Part shown: piece by piece, positions 13,705 through 15,459 of the stretch
Layout of the letters: every line of letters begins with the position of its first letter
How positions within the stretch are numbered: the first letter of the stretch is position 1
Assembly (NCBI GenBank): GCA_045639125.1
Contig: JAZUCL010000004.1
Coordinates: 1-15,459 of the forward strand
Length of the DNA stretch: 15,459 bases
Reading direction: 5' to 3'
From: JAZUCL01 sp045639125
Lineage (GTDB): Bacteria > Bacillota > Clostridia > Oscillospirales > QAMX01
The notes under the pieces: model-generated
What the model saw: only the letters and a program-made list of their open reading frames with translations
What the model was told of the DNA's origin: nothing
Database searches by the model: none
Program-made: the position numbers and the translations under genes

Positions 13705-14610
13705 TTATATTCCAAAAAGTGAAAGAACTATCGGTATTGTGGCACAAGCGGCAATGTTTGATACTAAAGCATGACTTGCACCTATTTGGCAGTTCTCGTC
13801 TATGAGTTTTGGGAATGCAATAGTATTGAGTCCACATGGCATTGCGTAGAGCAACACTGTAATTTGTACAATGTAATCGTCAAGGAACAAACTTGCGATT
13901 AAACCAACTGCAACGGGAATGATAATAAGACGAAGTGCTGATATAATGTATGTATGGTAGTTGCACACAAGGGGTTTTAACTTAAACTCTGACACCACGA
14001 TACCAGCCATAAGCATACTCACAGGGCCCATACAACTACTGCCTGCGTCAAGGATAGACGATATAATAGCAGGTGGTTGGAAGTTGAGTAGTCCAAGCAC
14101 AGCACCCACTACAACAGATATAAATGCCACATTAAGCAGACATTTTGGAGTCAATGGACGGCGAGTAAGACGGCAAAATCCTACACTATATATAAATAAA
14201 AGGCTCAAAGGGAATGTAAACATCATGGCGTTCATAAGGCCAACTTCACCTAAGAGGCCGGCTGCCATGGGATAGCCCATGTATCCTACGTTGGGACAAG
14301 TCATTGCATACGCAAAAATGCCCTGCTCATACTTGTTCTTTGTAAATAACTTTGAGGCAAAATGTGCCGCAACACCGATAACTACAACTGTAACTGTCGA
14401 TGTAATTAGAATCATATAGTTTTCTTTTACGTAGTTAACGGTGAAGTTGGTCATGTAAGTTTTTAAGACGTTAAATGGTAAAAATACGTAGACAAGAAGT
14501 GAAGAAAGTAGTTTTGCATGGTCCTTGTCAACGATTTTTGCCTTTGCAAGTCCAAAACCTAAAAGTGCAAAAGAAAATAGTGTGAATACCTGCCCAAAAA
14601 TAACAGACAC
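13705..14610 (-). CDS. AEC (auxin efflux carrier) family transporter
   Basis: This 301-residue membrane protein of the BART/AEC superfamily probably exports or imports an organic anion such as malate; the substrate is unknown. About ten hydrophobic segments are visible in two halves separated by a short loop with the basic patch RLTRRPLTPK near the middle. The halves carry the conserved TCPNVGYMGYPM and YAMPCGLNTIAFP motifs, each with the helix-breaking proline of this fold. The GTG at 14610 is preferred, with AGGGAG 8 nt upstream; TTG three nt earlier would leave only 5 nt. It is a single-gene unit with its own promoter and terminator. Confidence 0.88.
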   Translation of the reverse strand: MSVIFGQVFTLFSFALLGFGLAKAKIVDKDHAKLLSSLLVYVFLPFNVLKTYMTNFTVNYVKENYMILITSTVTVVVIGVAAHFASKLFTKNKYEQGIFAYAMTCPNVGYMGYPMAAGLLGEVGLMNAMMFTFPLSLLFIYSVGFCRLTRRPLTPKCLLNVAFISVVVGAVLGLLNFQPPAIISSILDAGSSCMGPVSMLMAGIVVSEFKLKPLVCNYHTYIISALRLIIIPVAVGLIASLFLDDYIVQITVLLYAMPCGLNTIAFPKLIDENCQIGASHALVSNIAACATIPIVLSLFGI

Positions 14611-14641
14611 CAAAATCGCTCCCTAAAATAACATCTTTATT

Positions 14642-14670
14642 ATTATACTCCGATATTTTCAAAAAGGCAA
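14642..14670 (-). promoter_or_regulatory. Sigma-A promoter of the AEC transporter gene
   Basis: TTGCCT (14665-14670) and perfect TATAAT (14642-14647) with a 17-bp spacer. The leader would be about 25 nt before the GTG start. Confidence 0.75.
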
Positions 14671-14689
14671 CGTCAAAACAGCCAAAAGA

Positions 14690-14721
14690 TAAAAGTCTGT
14701 CGAATACTAACTCGGCAGACT
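14690..14721 (-). terminator. Terminator of the flavodoxin-like gene
   Basis: AGTCTGCCGA and TCGACAGACT arms (one mismatch) enclose an 8-nt loop, followed on the minus strand by TTTATCTTTT. It lies just past the stop codon of the flavodoxin-like gene. Confidence 0.85.
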
Positions 14722-14729
14722 CTTAAAAA

Positions 14730-15152
14730 TTACTTCGTAATTGACTCGATAACCTTATCAGACCATGCAATAGCGTTTGAAACGTCATTTGCGTCAGGCT
14801 TACCGCTACCGGAGAACAGGAACTTACCCTGACACTCAAATATATCGTCAATAACATTAACGCCGTTAGACTTAACTGCTTCCTTGTAGATGGAAATGTC
14901 GGAAACGCCTTTCTTTGATACTACAAAGAACGCCACATTTGCACAGCGAGATGTGGTGAGTGTACGGCAGAAATCAAGAAGTTTTCTGTCAGCACGGCCA
15001 TTAAAGTCGATGCCAACAAATACAATCTTCTCATTTTCTGCAGGATATGCAGGGGGAATTGTATCTTGCTTACACTTAATATGACGTGCAATTCCGTCAC
15101 CAATTACAGTAGCATTACCGCCCTTAGAAAAATACAAAACTTGTGCTTTCAT
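14730..15152 (-). CDS. Flavodoxin-like protein
   Basis: This 140-residue protein has an alternating beta-alpha pattern: strand QVLYFS (3-8), loop SKGGNAT, then IVFVGIDFNG (about 43-52) and VAFFVVSKKG (about 74-83). It is of short flavodoxin length. The first loop is the FMN-phosphate loop position, where typical flavodoxins read S/TxTGNT; here it is SKGGNA, so FMN binding may be altered. The start at 15152 is preferred to one 16 codons upstream because GGAGG lies 7 nt before it and the earlier ATG is within the -10 region. It is a single-gene unit next to the rRNA operon end. An electron-transfer role is likely if it binds FMN; the redox partner is unknown. Confidence 0.7.
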   Translation of the reverse strand: MKAQVLYFSKGGNATVIGDGIARHIKCKQDTIPPAYPAENEKIVFVGIDFNGRADRKLLDFCRTLTTSRCANVAFFVVSKKGVSDISIYKEAVKSNGVNVIDDIFECQGKFLFSGSGKPDANDVSNAIAWSDKVIESITK

Positions 15153-15188
15153 ATATTGACCTCCAAATGTGATTTTCGCATTATTACA

Positions 15189-15217
15189 ATGATATACCAC
15201 TTTTTGAAAAATATCAA
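15189..15217 (-). promoter_or_regulatory. Sigma-A promoter of the flavodoxin-like gene
   Basis: TTGATA (15212-15217) and TATCAT (15189-15194) are separated by 17 bp; the leader before the ATG would be about 30 nt. The pair is close to consensus and the flanking DNA is A/T-rich, which suggests strong constitutive use. Confidence 0.78.
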
Positions 15218-15333
15218 CTGTTTTTAACTGAAATTTTGTGAACGAATTGTTATTTTTGAAATAATATACCTACAATCAAGTAATCGTCTATATAGAAAGG
15301 TTAAATATATGCTTTTGGACGCCAAAAACGGAT

Positions 15334-15365
15334 AAAAAAACTCCCTGAGCGATTGCCCAAGGAGT
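15334..15365 (-). terminator. Terminator of the rRNA operon
   Basis: An 11-bp stem with two G-U pairs (ACTCCTTGGGC and GCTCAGGGAGT) around loop AATC is followed on the minus strand by seven T residues. It lies about 6 nt past the 5S 3' end and closes the rRNA operon that enters from the right. Confidence 0.92.
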
Positions 15366-15371
15366 GAGTAG

Positions 15372-15459
<88 letters not shown>

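Overview
The window comes from a spore-forming member of the Firmicutes, most likely class Clostridia. The evidence is a spoIVB gene, a SleC-type spore cortex-lytic gene set, AT-leaning DNA with strong AGGAGG-type ribosome binding sites, consensus sigma-A promoters, hairpin-plus-T-run terminators and a partial 5S rRNA. I cannot name the genus. No transposon, prophage, CRISPR array or tRNA was seen. This looks like ordinary chromosomal core sequence, with its main interest in sporulation genes.

Layout. Almost everything is on the minus strand, in line with an rRNA operon that enters from the right edge. Right to left: (1) 5S rRNA (cut by the right edge) and its terminator; (2) a solitary flavodoxin-like gene; (3) a solitary AEC-family transporter; (4) a three-gene cortex-lytic set: a SleC prodomain-like protein, a SpoIID-like/peptidoglycan-binding protein, and a small double peptidoglycan-binding protein, behind a good candidate sigma-E promoter; (5) a polar amino acid ABC transporter (lipoprotein, permease, ATPase); (6) on the plus strand, a GH18-like protein and a TepA/ClpP-like protease, facing the ABC operon across a shared bidirectional terminator; (7) a tight six-gene minus-strand operon yqeG - aroQ - M24 peptidase - HI0933-type flavoprotein - second FAD protein - RluA-type pseudouridine synthase, ending in a terminator; (8) spoIVB, cut by the left edge two codons after a conserved Gly, so its catalytic serine codon falls at the very end.

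Function. Two parts of sporulation are represented. SpoIVB is the forespore-made signalling protease that leads to sigma-K activation. The SleC-like set degrades cortex peptidoglycan at germination. The remaining genes are housekeeping: shikimate pathway, RNA modification, peptide turnover, amino acid uptake. No entirely new system is evident. The most interesting items are the division of the SleC architecture into separate genes behind a sigma-E-like promoter, a possible translationally coupled leader ORF with a hairpin in front of spoIVB, and the GH18-like/TepA pair set on the opposite strand.
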